Source: Aquirufa nivalisilvae
GTDB lineage: Bacteria; Bacteroidota; Bacteroidia; Cytophagales; Spirosomataceae
DNA length: 64,000 nucleotides
Assembly: GCF_004307455.1 (NCBI RefSeq)
Contig: NZ_SEWX01000001.1
Span: 715,235 to 779,234, forward strand
Reading direction: 5' to 3'
The notes under the pieces were generated by a model. The model had not been told where the DNA came from. It did no database searches and saw only the letters and a program-made list of their open reading frames with translations. The translations under genes were made by a program, and so were the position numbers. How positions within the stretch are numbered: the stretch's first letter is position 1; each line of letters starts with the position of its first letter. Shown here piece by piece: positions 17,887-27,134 of this stretch.

Positions 17887-19473
17887 ATGAAAATGAATAA
17901 ATATATCATAGCTCTTTTTGGCCTTTTGATGGTCACTTTGAGCAGCTGTGAAAAGCCTTTTGATCAGTTGGAAGTTGATTCCAACCGACCTGTACATGTA
18001 CCTGCATCTTTGGTTTTCCAAGGAGTTGCCTATAGTATGTTCAATGATAATGGTCGCCCATTTAGTGCTGAGATGCGCTGGAACCAATTTTATTGTTCAA
18101 ACTATAATTATTATGCAAACAATGAATACACATTTGGCCAGATGCCTAATCAGTTTACAACGCTAAAAAATGTGTTGAAAATGGAGGAAGAAGCTAAACG
18201 TGCTGGATTGGCAGATGTGAATGGATACGCTGCTTTAGGGAAGTTCTTTAGAGCGTATTTCTACGATCAAATGTCGAAACGTGTAGGTGATTTACCTTTA
18301 ACAGAAGCGTTGAATGGTATTGATGGTATTTCCCCAAAATATGATAGCCAAAAGGCTATTTATATTCAAATATTAAAATGGTTGGATGATGCCAATACCG
18401 ATTTAACCAGTTTGATTGCTAAGGGAGAAACTGTTTCTGGAGATATCTATTACAATGGAGATTTGAAGAAGTGGCAAAAGGCAGTTAATGCATATCGTTT
18501 GCGTGTATTGTTAACCTTATCTAAGAAAGATACCGATGCTGATTTAGGAGTAAAGACCAAATTTGCTGAAATGATCAGTAATCCAACGAAGTATCCATTG
18601 ATGTCTTCTATGGCTGATAATTTGGAATTTAAGTGGAATAATTTCAACAAGTATCCATCTAATCCTGACAACTTTGGTTTTGATGCTACGCGCCAAAATA
18701 TGGCAGCAGCATACGTTAATTTGCTTGCCAATTTAAAGGATCCACGTGTGATGGTAACTTGTGAACCGGCTGGTTTTGAATTAAAATCAGGAAAACAACC
18801 TTCGGATTATTCGGCATTCTTAGGCGCAAGTTCGGCAGAAGATTTGGCGGATATGTCAGACAAAGCAGGTATAAATAATGGTGCGGGATTTGCTCCAGGT
18901 AAATACTCATTCCAAAACAGAAATCGCTATTACAAGAACTATACGGCAGAAAATACGTTCATTGCAGGATATCCTGAGTTATGTTTCAACATTGCTGAGG
19001 GTATTGCTAGGGGATGGGCTACAGGTTCAGCGGAAGATTGGTATAAGAAAGGAATTCAAGCCTCTCAAGCATTTTATGGCATTAAAGATGGAGTGAATAC
19101 CATGACTTATTCTAAGACAGGTTCTATGGCTGCTGCAGATCAAGTGAATTATACTATTGACTTTTCTTTTGCTGATTATTATGCACAAGCTAGTGTAAAA
19201 TATGATGCTTCTAAAGCGATTCAGCAAATAGTCACTCAGAAATATGCCGCCTTCTTTATGAACTCAGGTATGGAGGCCTATTTCAATTGGAGAAGAACAG
19301 GTTTCCCTAAGTTTGATGTAGGAGTTGGGAATGGTAACTCAAGTCGTATAGCCGTTAGATGGATCTATCCAACAACAGAAAGAACTACGAATGCAACGAA
19401 TTATAAAGCTGCTATTCAAAGCCAGTTTAATGGAACTGATGATATTAATGACCAAATGTGGTTGATCAAATAG
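17887..19473 (+). CDS. SusD/RagB-like surface nutrient-binding lipoprotein
   Basis: A 528-residue lipoprotein. The ATG at 17887 gives MKMNKYIIALFGLLMVTLSSC with lipidated Cys21; the ATG at 17875 adds four residues and is less likely. TPR-like helices follow (GYAALGKFFRAYFYDQMSKRVGDLPL is a typical SusD segment), and the C-terminus NDQMWLIK is near the usual family ending. It is the extracellular lid and ligand-binding partner of the preceding SusC protein. A strong terminator follows, closing the two-gene operon. Confidence 0.9.
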   Translation: MKMNKYIIALFGLLMVTLSSCEKPFDQLEVDSNRPVHVPASLVFQGVAYSMFNDNGRPFSAEMRWNQFYCSNYNYYANNEYTFGQMPNQFTTLKNVLKMEEEAKRAGLADVNGYAALGKFFRAYFYDQMSKRVGDLPLTEALNGIDGISPKYDSQKAIYIQILKWLDDANTDLTSLIAKGETVSGDIYYNGDLKKWQKAVNAYRLRVLLTLSKKDTDADLGVKTKFAEMISNPTKYPLMSSMADNLEFKWNNFNKYPSNPDNFGFDATRQNMAAAYVNLLANLKDPRVMVTCEPAGFELKSGKQPSDYSAFLGASSAEDLADMSDKAGINNGAGFAPGKYSFQNRNRYYKNYTAENTFIAGYPELCFNIAEGIARGWATGSAEDWYKKGIQASQAFYGIKDGVNTMTYSKTGSMAAADQVNYTIDFSFADYYAQASVKYDASKAIQQIVTQKYAAFFMNSGMEAYFNWRRTGFPKFDVGVGNGNSSRIAVRWIYPTTERTTNATNYKAAIQSQFNGTDDINDQMWLIK

Positions 19474-19502
19474 TTAATGGTTAAAATGAGAAATAAGTTA
19501 TT

Positions 19503-19537
19503 AAAAAAGCCAGGTATTGCCTGGCTTTTTTGTTTTT
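19503..19537 (+). terminator. Rho-independent terminator after susD
   Basis: A 12-bp perfect stem AAAAAAGCCAGG (19503-19514) with CCTGGCTTTTTT (19520-19531), a 5-nt loop and a further T-run. The A/T tails make it effective in both directions. Confidence 0.92.
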
Positions 19538-19706
19538 TCAAATTACGGTAAGGTTTAATTAATGTTAAGCAAATAGTGGATTTTGTCCTTTTTTTTTGTC
19601 GAATGTTAATGAAGGTTTTTTAAAATATTACATAATTATTAAATCATTTTTGGGCCTGAAAATAACCAAGTTAGCAACCTAAATTTACTTTACAGTTAGG
19701 TTATAC

Positions 19707-20747
19707 ATGGCTAATAGAAAGAAGATATTGTTTTTAACGGGTTCTATGAATCAAACGATTCAGATGCATAAAATTTCTATGTATCTGAGCGAATACGATT
19801 GCTACTTTAGTCAGTTTTTCAGTGATGATCCATTCATATCCTATGCTATTAAATGGGGGATTCTGAATGGAACCATTATGGGACGTCCCTTGAAAAGAAT
19901 CGCAGAAAATTATTTGTTGGCTTATGGCTTGAATATCGATGATAAAGCCAATAAGCATTCCTATGATTTAATAGTTTTTTGTTCAGATTTATTGTTTCCT
20001 AAGAAGTTTTCAGGCATTAAAACAATATGGGTTCAAGAGGGAATGATTGACCCATTTACCCCTTTGAGCAGCCTAATTCAGAAGTTAAAATTACCTAGGT
20101 ATTGGACCATGGGAACCTCTTTAAATGGAACATCAAATTTATGTGATATCTATTGTACGGCATCTGAAGGGTATAAAAGCTACATTACTGAAAAGGGAAC
20201 AGACTTGAATAAAGTAGTGGTTACAGGAATTCCCAATTACGATCATTTGAAATTACATCTCGATAATGATTTTCCTTACAGTGATTACGTCATGGTGGCA
20301 ACATCCGACATAAGGGAAACATTTCGTTTGGAGAATCGTATGAAGTTTTTGAGGAGATGTGTTGAAATAGCGGGAGATAAAAGATTGCTGTTTAAACTAC
20401 ATCCCAACGAAAATAAGCGTAGGGCCATGGAAGAAATAAAACGGATTTGTCCAGAAAACACCTTGATTTTCACAGATGGTCCCACCAATGAAATGATTGC
20501 CAATTGCTCGGAATTAATTACACAATATTCTACTGTGGTTTATACAGGAATTGCCCTAGGAAAAAAAGTTCATTCCTATTTCAATATCGATGAATTGAAC
20601 CAATTAATGCCGATTCAAAATGAAGGTATTTCTGCTGAAATGATAGCCAATATTTGTAAGGGTTATATCGAATATTCGGGTAAAGGGGATGAGTATTTAG
20701 CTGAAAATACTCCATGGGCTGAAAAATGTGTTAAAGGCTATGAATAG
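19707..20747 (+). CDS. Glycosyltransferase-like protein (GT-B / CDP-glycerol transferase-like)
   Basis: A 346-residue cytosolic protein with two Rossmann-like halves. Visible segments are KILFLTGSMNQTIQMHKIS at the N-terminus, VVVTGIPNYDHL in the linker, LLFKLHPNENKRRAMEEI and a C-terminal LITQYSTVVYTGIALGKKV. The last two resemble the nucleotide-binding HP and S/T motifs of capsule and CDP-glycerol-type glycosyltransferases and of UDP-GlcNAc 2-epimerase folds. It is first in a plus-strand operon of sugar-nucleotide genes and probably transfers that sugar. A 7-bp inverted repeat (19676-19682 / 19696-19702) lies just upstream of the ATG. The exact donor is unknown. Confidence 0.7.
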   Translation: MANRKKILFLTGSMNQTIQMHKISMYLSEYDCYFSQFFSDDPFISYAIKWGILNGTIMGRPLKRIAENYLLAYGLNIDDKANKHSYDLIVFCSDLLFPKKFSGIKTIWVQEGMIDPFTPLSSLIQKLKLPRYWTMGTSLNGTSNLCDIYCTASEGYKSYITEKGTDLNKVVVTGIPNYDHLKLHLDNDFPYSDYVMVATSDIRETFRLENRMKFLRRCVEIAGDKRLLFKLHPNENKRRAMEEIKRICPENTLIFTDGPTNEMIANCSELITQYSTVVYTGIALGKKVHSYFNIDELNQLMPIQNEGISAEMIANICKGYIEYSGKGDEYLAENTPWAEKCVKGYE

Positions 20748-21564
20748 TAAAATTCTGATTTTAGTGCAAGCTAGAACAGGTTCAAGTCGATTCCCCAATA
20801 AGGTCTTACAACCTGTGATGGGCAAATCTATCTTGATACATCAACTTGAGCGTATACAAGGAATTCGGACCCAGGCTGAGATTGTGGTGATTACTTCTCA
20901 AGAAGAAGCCGATAATGCCATTGTTTACGAGTCAGAAAAGCATGGTTTCCCAGTTTTTAGGGGATCTTTATGTGATTTATTAGACAGACACTATCAAGCA
21001 GCTAAAGTATATCAAGCTGATTGGGTGGTTAAAATTCCATCGGATTGCCCCCTAATTGACCCAAGGATTATCGATCAGATATTGGATTATTGTTATCAGC
21101 TGGAAGGAGCATTTGATTATATCAGCAATTTGCACCCTGCCTCATATCCTGATGGGAATGATGTAGAGATAATGACTTTTTCTGCTTTGGAAAAAGCTTG
21201 GAAAGAAGCAAAACGACCGCTAGAAAGGGAACATACAACGCCTTATTTTTGGGAAAATCCAGAGCTGTTTCAACTAGGGAATTGGGTGTGGGAAAGCGGT
21301 TTAAAGTATGATATGAGTCATCGATTTACGATGGATTACCCAGAAGATTTAGCATTTATAGATCAAGTTTACCAACATTTATATTCGATCAACCCACTTT
21401 TTAGCTTAGAGGATATTCTATCCTTATTACAAGCGCATCCAGAAATTTACCAGATTAATTCGTCCTATGCTGGGGTGAATTGGTATAGAAATCATTTACA
21501 TGAATTAATGACGATTGGAGCTGAACAAACTAACATGAACCATGAATACAGAAAAACGAATTAA
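20740..21564 (+). CDS. SpsF-like cytidylyltransferase family protein
   Basis: A 274-residue nucleotidyltransferase-fold protein. The ATG at 20740 yields MNSKILILVQARTGSSRFPNKVL, the nucleotide-binding signature of the acylneuraminate cytidylyltransferase/SpsF family. VKIPSDCPLIDPRIID carries the metal-binding Asp, and RFTMDYPEDL is a typical late motif. It would activate a sugar acid with CTP. The gene overlaps the upstream glycosyltransferase by 8 bp and the transketolase gene by 23 bp. With NeuB- and KdsC-like genes nearby, a CMP-ulosonic acid is the likely product (inference). Confidence 0.78.
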   Translation: MNSKILILVQARTGSSRFPNKVLQPVMGKSILIHQLERIQGIRTQAEIVVITSQEEADNAIVYESEKHGFPVFRGSLCDLLDRHYQAAKVYQADWVVKIPSDCPLIDPRIIDQILDYCYQLEGAFDYISNLHPASYPDGNDVEIMTFSALEKAWKEAKRPLEREHTTPYFWENPELFQLGNWVWESGLKYDMSHRFTMDYPEDLAFIDQVYQHLYSINPLFSLEDILSLLQAHPEIYQINSSYAGVNWYRNHLHELMTIGAEQTNMNHEYRKTN

Positions 21565-22396
21565 GCTTGAAAGCTTTGCTTTACAAGTAAGAGAGCGAAT
21601 TGTGCCATTAGCCACTGAAGGTGGATGCTTTTTAGGTGCGTCTTTGTCGGCAGTTGATATATTAACCTATCTCTATAACTCTTTTTTAAAAATAGACGGA
21701 GAACATTTGTCGGATGAAAGCAGAGACTATTTGTTTTTATCAAAAGGGCATGATGTGCCTGCTTTATATGGTGTTTTTGTGGAATTAGGATGGCTAGCTC
21801 CTGAAAGATTGAAAAATCATTTATCTGTTGATGACCATATTTATTGGCATCCCAATCGACATATTCCAGGTGTTGAATTTCATGCAGGTTCATTAGGACA
21901 ACTTCCTGCTGTAGCTATTGGTGTAGCATTGGAGATTCGTATAAGAAAAGGAAATAACCGCGTGGTATGCATTCTGGGTGATGGCGAATTAAATGAAGGC
22001 TCATGTTGGGAAGCATTTTTAGTAGCCCATGCTAAACAATTATCCAATTTGATTTTTGTTGTAGATAGAAATCACTTCCAAGCTAATATGGCCACGGAAG
22101 AGTTGATTCCCTTAGAACCTCTTCATGATAAATGCAGAGCATTTGGTTTACATACTTATCGAATCAATGGGCATGACTTTGACCAATTAGATGAAACCTT
22201 TTCTCAATTGGAATCCAACCAAGGGCCCTCCATTATTATTTGTGATACAATTCGGGGTAAAGGACTTCCATCTATTGAAGCTAGAGCAGACCGTTGGTTT
22301 TGCAACTTTAACTCCCAAGAAATAGGAGAATTAATGGATGAATTACATCAAATTAAGCAGGCAGATATTACATCTCAAACCATTGTAGCTAGATAA
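21542..22396 (+). CDS. Transketolase, N-terminal (TPP-binding) subunit
   Basis: A 284-residue protein covering the pyrophosphate half of transketolase. Motifs: FLSKGHDVPALY, HAGSLGQLPAVAIG and the thiamine diphosphate/Mg motif GDGELNEGSCWEA followed by the Asn of FVVDRN. The pyrimidine half is the next gene, 10 bp downstream, so this is a split transketolase. Split pairs inside surface-polysaccharide loci are usually dedicated to an unusual sugar rather than to the pentose phosphate pathway. It would transfer a two-carbon ketol unit to an aldose precursor. Confidence 0.88.
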   Translation: MNTEKRIKLESFALQVRERIVPLATEGGCFLGASLSAVDILTYLYNSFLKIDGEHLSDESRDYLFLSKGHDVPALYGVFVELGWLAPERLKNHLSVDDHIYWHPNRHIPGVEFHAGSLGQLPAVAIGVALEIRIRKGNNRVVCILGDGELNEGSCWEAFLVAHAKQLSNLIFVVDRNHFQANMATEELIPLEPLHDKCRAFGLHTYRINGHDFDQLDETFSQLESNQGPSIIICDTIRGKGLPSIEARADRWFCNFNSQEIGELMDELHQIKQADITSQTIVAR

Positions 22397-22406
22397 TTAG
22401 AGCATC

Positions 22407-23312
22407 ATGACGTACGAACAATTATTACAAGAAATAGCCATCAATGATCAGCAATATGTCGTCATGACGGCAGAAAACAGGGCCTTGGTTAGAAACTTGC
22501 CAAAAGTCTTGGGAGATCGATTTATTGATACAGGAATTACTGAGCAAACCATGATGGGTGCAGCGGCTGGTTTAGCTTTGCGTGGAAGAAAACCTATAGT
22601 ACATGCTTTGGCGGCATTTCTAACCATGCGGGCATTTGAATTTACGCGCACTTCAATTGGAATCCCCCATTTCCCTGTTAAAATGAGCAGTTTTATTCCT
22701 GGATTTTTGTCAGATGGGAATGGGCCAACACACCAGGCCGTTGAAGATATTGCCATTATGAGAGGTATACCTGGCATGGAAGTTTTTGCCCCAGCTGATG
22801 AGGATGATTTGGTGAAAATGTTACCCGCAATTTGGGAGACAGAAAATCCAAGTTATGTCCGAATTAATACGACAGCCAATCAATACAAACATTCCATTTT
22901 CGAATTAGGTAAAGCTGAGATTATTTCAGAAGGGAAGGATGCAACCATTTTGACCTACGGTTTTATGTTTGAGAACAGCTATCAAGCTATGCTTTCTCTG
23001 CGAGAAGCGGGCTTTGATGTGGGACTGGTGAACGTTCGCAGCCTACATCCATTTGATGTGGAAATGCTAAAGGCATTAGTAGGTAAAACTCAATTAATAG
23101 TTGCCATAGAAGATCATTTTTTAACTGGGGGATTATTTAGCATTGTAGCGGAGCAATTAGTTACCAATCATTGGTCTGTTCCAGTGAAGGCTATAGCCTT
23201 AGATGCTCGTTGGTTCCGTCCAGGTCGTTTACTAGATGTGATAGAATTTGAAGGTTTTGACGTTGCCAATTTAGTTACACGTATTTCAACTTTAATTCAA
23301 GAAAATCAATAA
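22407..23312 (+). CDS. Transketolase, C-terminal (pyrimidine-binding) subunit
   Basis: A 301-residue protein with the PYR domain (DTGITEQTMMGAAAGLALRG, holding the catalytic Glu that activates thiamine) and the C-terminal domain (TILTYGFMFENSYQAM, VNVRSLHPFDVEML). Together with the preceding gene it makes an alpha2-beta2-type transketolase. It lies in a tight plus-strand operon, 6 bp ahead of the aminotransferase gene. Confidence 0.88.
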   Translation: MTYEQLLQEIAINDQQYVVMTAENRALVRNLPKVLGDRFIDTGITEQTMMGAAAGLALRGRKPIVHALAAFLTMRAFEFTRTSIGIPHFPVKMSSFIPGFLSDGNGPTHQAVEDIAIMRGIPGMEVFAPADEDDLVKMLPAIWETENPSYVRINTTANQYKHSIFELGKAEIISEGKDATILTYGFMFENSYQAMLSLREAGFDVGLVNVRSLHPFDVEMLKALVGKTQLIVAIEDHFLTGGLFSIVAEQLVTNHWSVPVKAIALDARWFRPGRLLDVIEFEGFDVANLVTRISTLIQENQ

Positions 23313-23318
23313 GATATT

Positions 23319-24656
23319 ATGCCAAACATGGTTAAGTTTAATGCCGATTTACCACATATTTCTGTTTCTCAATCTTGGTACCAAAGAGGATTGCAGGTAC
23401 AAAAACCCATTACTCAGACATTAGCCAAAGGTCCGGGGCAATTCTCCAAAGGTGTAGCACCCATTTACCTTCAAAAAGGAAAGGGTTCTCATGTTTGGGA
23501 CGTGGATGGAAATGAATTCATTGATTATAACATGGGAATTGGCCCATTATCCATTGGCTATTGTATACCTGAAATTGATCAGGCTATCGTAGAACAATTG
23601 CAAGACGGCATTACTTTTTCCTTGATGCACCCATTGGAGGTTGAACTTGCCGAAATAATATCGGGAATCATCCCTAATGCGGAGGCTGTAAAATTTAGTA
23701 AAACTGGAGCGGATGTTACTTCTGCAGCTATTCGTGTAGCACGTGCATATACTGGTAGAGATAAAGTGTTTTGCTGTGGTTACCATGGTTGGCATGATTG
23801 GTATATTGGGATTACATCCCGAGGAAAAGGTATTCCAGATAGTATCAAAAATTTGTCTTTTACTTTCGGTTTTAATGATATTGATAGTATCCGAGAAGCT
23901 TTGGATGAAACGGTGGCGTGTGTCATTTTAGAGCCATTTATCTTCGAAAAACCGAAGGAAGGGTTTTTGAAAGAGCTAGCCGAATTATGTCGAGCTAATG
24001 GAACTCTACTCGTCTTTGATGAGATGTGGACTGGATTTAGAATAGCATTGGGAGGAGCTCAGGAATATTTTGGGGTAAAAGCTGATTTAGCTACATTTTC
24101 TAAAGCATGTGCAAACGGTATGCCATTAGCCATTTTAACGGGAAGAAAGGATGTGATGCAATTATTTGATGAAGAAGTATTTTCTTATACCACATTTGGA
24201 GGAGAGTGCTTGTCGTTGGCAGCTGCCAAGGCAACTATTTCATTCATGAAAGAACATGAAGTGCCCAAAGTCTTGGAGGAAAAAGGATTATGGCTCCAGA
24301 ATGCTTATAATCAATTGACCTCTGATTTGGGAATGAGTCACATCAGTTCTTGTGTCGGATATCCTTGTCGGACCATGCTTACTTATACTGCTGAAGGGCA
24401 AGATTCTTTAGTTTTGAAAACATTCATGCAACAAGAATTACTGCAAAAAGGTATTTTATGGGGCGGTTTTCATAACATGTCGTATAGCCATAGTCAGGAA
24501 GATTTAGCCTATACCATGGAGGCGTATTCTGAGATTTTGCCTAGGTTAAAATTGGCAATTGAGTCTAATACGGTTAAATCATTGTTAAAAGGAGAGGTGT
24601 TAGAAGCTGTTTTTAGAAAAGTTACGGATCATAATATCAAACCTAAAATTAAATAA
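23319..24656 (+). CDS. Class-III PLP aminotransferase, glutamate-1-semialdehyde aminomutase-like
   Basis: A 445-residue fold-type-I PLP enzyme. VWDVDGNEFIDYNMGIGPL is the N-terminal substrate-binding segment, LVFDEMWTGFR holds the PLP-interacting Asp, and TFSKACANGMPL carries the Schiff-base Lys. It resembles HemL and the GSA-AT-like transaminases of polysaccharide loci, but its position between a split transketolase and an SDR argues for amination of a ketosugar rather than haem synthesis. It abuts the SDR gene with no gap (TAA directly followed by ATG). Confidence 0.85.
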   Translation: MPNMVKFNADLPHISVSQSWYQRGLQVQKPITQTLAKGPGQFSKGVAPIYLQKGKGSHVWDVDGNEFIDYNMGIGPLSIGYCIPEIDQAIVEQLQDGITFSLMHPLEVELAEIISGIIPNAEAVKFSKTGADVTSAAIRVARAYTGRDKVFCCGYHGWHDWYIGITSRGKGIPDSIKNLSFTFGFNDIDSIREALDETVACVILEPFIFEKPKEGFLKELAELCRANGTLLVFDEMWTGFRIALGGAQEYFGVKADLATFSKACANGMPLAILTGRKDVMQLFDEEVFSYTTFGGECLSLAAAKATISFMKEHEVPKVLEEKGLWLQNAYNQLTSDLGMSHISSCVGYPCRTMLTYTAEGQDSLVLKTFMQQELLQKGILWGGFHNMSYSHSQEDLAYTMEAYSEILPRLKLAIESNTVKSLLKGEVLEAVFRKVTDHNIKPKIK

Positions 24657-25457
24657 ATGGACTTATTTGATTTACATGGTAAAGTAGCTTTAGTTACGGG
24701 GGCTTTAGGATTAATAGGGAAAGAACATTGCAAGGCATTGGCACAAGCGGGAGCTACGGTCATAGTGGCGGATTTGAATAAATCGGAATGCCAAGAATTT
24801 GCCAATACATTAGCCAATGGGGCTATAGGTTTAGGAATGGATATCAGTTATGAACAATCAGTCCAATTAGCAGCCATTAGAGTTAAGACCTTGTTTGGCA
24901 AATTGGATATATTGGTGAATAATGCGGCTATTAACGACCACTTTCAAGAATCGGCTAATATCTTAGCTACCTCTTCCTTTGAAAATTATCCTCTTACAAT
25001 GTTTAAAAAATCCTGGGAAGTCAACGTTCTGGGAATGTTTTTGGTTTCTCAAAAAATGGGGCAATTGATGGTAGAAAAGGGGGGAAGTATCATTAATATA
25101 GCATCCACTTATGGTTTAGTAGGGCCAGATCAGAGTTTGTACAAAGATCCTCATGGTAATCAAATGTTTTATAAAACCCCAGCATATCCTACTACAAAGG
25201 GAGCTGTGATTAATTTTACTCGGTATTTAGCTTCATATTGGGGAGAAAAGGGAATTCGTGTCAATACCCTTTCTCCTGGTGGAGTGGAGAATGGTCAATC
25301 GGATTATTTTATTCAACAATACGTACAAAAAACACCACTTAAAAGAATGGCCAAGTCCTCAGATTATGCAGGGGCTTTACTATTTTTAGCGAGTGATGCC
25401 TCCGCCTACATGACAGGGGCAAATTTGGTAGTTGACGGTGGTTTTACAGCGATTTAA
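24657..25457 (+). CDS. Short-chain dehydrogenase/reductase
   Basis: A 266-residue classical SDR. The cofactor motif is TGALGLIGKEH (TGxxxGxG), NNAA is present, IINIAST holds the catalytic Ser and YPTTK the YxxxK pair; the family C-terminal GANLVVDGGFT is present. It would oxidise or reduce a hydroxyl/keto group on the sugar intermediate. The start follows immediately on the aminotransferase stop, and a KdsC-like phosphatase gene lies 11 bp downstream. Confidence 0.88.
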   Translation: MDLFDLHGKVALVTGALGLIGKEHCKALAQAGATVIVADLNKSECQEFANTLANGAIGLGMDISYEQSVQLAAIRVKTLFGKLDILVNNAAINDHFQESANILATSSFENYPLTMFKKSWEVNVLGMFLVSQKMGQLMVEKGGSIINIASTYGLVGPDQSLYKDPHGNQMFYKTPAYPTTKGAVINFTRYLASYWGEKGIRVNTLSPGGVENGQSDYFIQQYVQKTPLKRMAKSSDYAGALLFLASDASAYMTGANLVVDGGFTAI

Positions 25458-25468
25458 TCTTATATAAA

Positions 25469-25954
25469 ATGCAATTAGAGAGCATTAAATTAGTTTTGAC
25501 GGATTGCGATGGTGTCTTGACAGACGGAGGGGTGTATTATGGAGAATCAGGTGAAGTCTTGAAAAAATTTAATATTAGAGATGGAATGGGGGTAGAACGA
25601 TTGCGTAAATTAGGTGGAATTCAAACGGGAATTATCACTGGAGAAATATCACCTTCTTTAGTTAAGCGAGCGGAGAAGCTTCAAATTTCAGAGTTACATG
25701 TAGGAATAAAAGACAAAGAAAGAGTATTGTCTGAGATACTAGAAAAATATGGCCTTCAACCTTATCAGGTGGCATATATTGGTGATGATGTTAATGATTT
25801 AGTTGTATTGCCTTTTGTAGGCGTATTTTTTTGTCCAGCAGACGCTTTAGATCAAGTAAAAAAAGTAGCATCTAGAGTTCTTTCCATGAAGGGAGGAGAA
25901 GGATGCTTTAGAGAAATGGCAGAGCTAATTCTTCAAGCTCAAGGAATATATTAG
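25469..25954 (+). CDS. KdsC-like HAD phosphatase (ulosonic acid 8/9-phosphate type)
   Basis: A 161-residue HAD protein of the KdsC/YrbI size class without a cap domain. The nucleophile motif is LTDCDGVLTDGG (DxD), GIITGE gives motif II and AYIGDDVNDL motif IV. KdsC-type enzymes remove the phosphate left by PEP-dependent KDO or nonulosonic acid synthases. Here it probably serves the NeuB-like synthase encoded on the opposite strand. It ends convergently with the SMR transporter gene, overlapping by 4 bp. Confidence 0.85.
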   Translation: MQLESIKLVLTDCDGVLTDGGVYYGESGEVLKKFNIRDGMGVERLRKLGGIQTGIITGEISPSLVKRAEKLQISELHVGIKDKERVLSEILEKYGLQPYQVAYIGDDVNDLVVLPFVGVFFCPADALDQVKKVASRVLSMKGGEGCFREMAELILQAQGIY

Positions 25955-26331
25955 TTGGAGGCAGAAAACTGTTTTAGACCAATTATTCCAATAACAATCA
26001 AGGTTAAGAAAGCGATTTCCATGAAATTTGTTGGTGTTTTAAAATAGAATACATCGGTAATTTTGATGAGGACTAATGAAAATGCGGTCCATACAGCTAT
26101 TGCTGTGGCTGTAGGTATATCTTTTAATGAAATTGAAAGGAAGTAGATATTGGCAATTCCGAAAATAATATAACCTAGAAATGGGAAAAGCTCTGTTAAA
26201 AAAGTGGCGGAGAAAGGAGAATGTTGACTCCAGGCAAGTTTGAATTTTTCAAAATTCATATACTTTAAAGAATAGGTCCAGCCTGTTTCAAAAATTGATG
26301 CAACAAATAAATACAGCCAAGGTTTAATCAT
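25951..26331 (-). CDS. SMR-family small multidrug-resistance-type transporter
   Basis: A 126-residue protein with four hydrophobic helices. The ATG at 26331 is preferred (MIKPWLYLFVASIFETGW); it overlaps the upstream hydroxylase stop as ATGA. The conserved membrane Glu of the SMR family lies in ASIFETGW (Glu14 of this start, as in EmrE). It may export a cation or, given the glycan locus, take part in flipping a lipid-linked sugar like the ArnE/ArnF relatives (inference). Confidence 0.75.
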   Translation of the reverse strand: MIKPWLYLFVASIFETGWTYSLKYMNFEKFKLAWSQHSPFSATFLTELFPFLGYIIFGIANIYFLSISLKDIPTATAIAVWTAFSLVLIKITDVFYFKTPTNFMEIAFLTLIVIGIIGLKQFSASN

Positions 26332-27131
26332 GTGTCTTCTCGCTTTTTTTCCCAAGGTTCAAATGTCCACCGGTAAAATGCATACCAGTGCTGGGCGAAA
26401 TAGTTTTTAGGAAATTTATAATACAAGCCCCAAGAACTGGGTTGATTTGGGCTCTCATATAAAGTTCCAAAAATCACATCCCAAAAGCTAAATTTAGTTG
26501 AAAAATTTGCGTGGAAGACTTCACGATGATTGGCATGATGCCAAAGATGAAACTCGGGGCCATTGATGATGTATTTTAACTTACCCAGGCTCACTCGAAT
26601 GTTAGAATGAATGAACATGCCCCATAATCCATCCACTAAACCTTTAATGGGGATAATAATCGGATCTGCACCTAATATGATTATAGGGAGAAATTCAATG
26701 GTTTGGTTGATGATAATCTCTATGGAATGAGAGCGTGCTCCTGCAATCCAATCAATTTGTTGATTAGAATGATGAGCTTCATGCGTTCTCCATAATACCT
26801 TGTTGGCATGTTGCCAGCGGTGAAACCAGTAAATGTAGAGGTCATGAGTAAATAGAAAGAAAACTAATTGCCATCCGATGGGCCATTCGCTTATAGAAAG
26901 ATGGAATTTCCCATGGATAGAATGATTGATGGGAGCGATGATGTAATCAAAGATTATTATTTTGAGTAGAAAGCTTTGAATAATGGCATAGGAAATTAGA
27001 TCCGTCCAGAACCCATCCCTAAAAAAGGGAACACCCTTTCGGTAAGGGTGCTTCCTTTCTAAAAATATTAATAGTACAACTCCTAGAATGAGAGAAACGA
27101 AACAAATTATATTGACATCAAGCAATTTCAT
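26328..27131 (-). CDS. Fatty acid hydroxylase / sterol desaturase family membrane protein
   Basis: A 267-residue membrane di-iron protein. The three histidine clusters are HDLYIYWFHRWQH, HEAHHSNQ and HLWHHANH, with transmembrane segments around them. The family hydroxylates or desaturates lipids at the inner membrane. It lies 3 bp after the NeuB-like gene and overlaps the SMR gene, so it is part of the minus-strand half of the glycan locus. It may modify the lipid carrier or a membrane lipid, or be passively linked. Confidence 0.85.
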   Translation of the reverse strand: MKLLDVNIICFVSLILGVVLLIFLERKHPYRKGVPFFRDGFWTDLISYAIIQSFLLKIIIFDYIIAPINHSIHGKFHLSISEWPIGWQLVFFLFTHDLYIYWFHRWQHANKVLWRTHEAHHSNQQIDWIAGARSHSIEIIINQTIEFLPIIILGADPIIIPIKGLVDGLWGMFIHSNIRVSLGKLKYIINGPEFHLWHHANHREVFHANFSTKFSFWDVIFGTLYESPNQPSSWGLYYKFPKNYFAQHWYAFYRWTFEPWEKKREDT

Positions 27132-27134
27132 TTG

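Noticed and set aside
19676..19702. Riboswitch or attenuator before the 19707 glycosyltransferase
   Set aside because: Only a 7-bp inverted repeat with a 13-nt loop is visible; too little for a structured regulatory RNA call.
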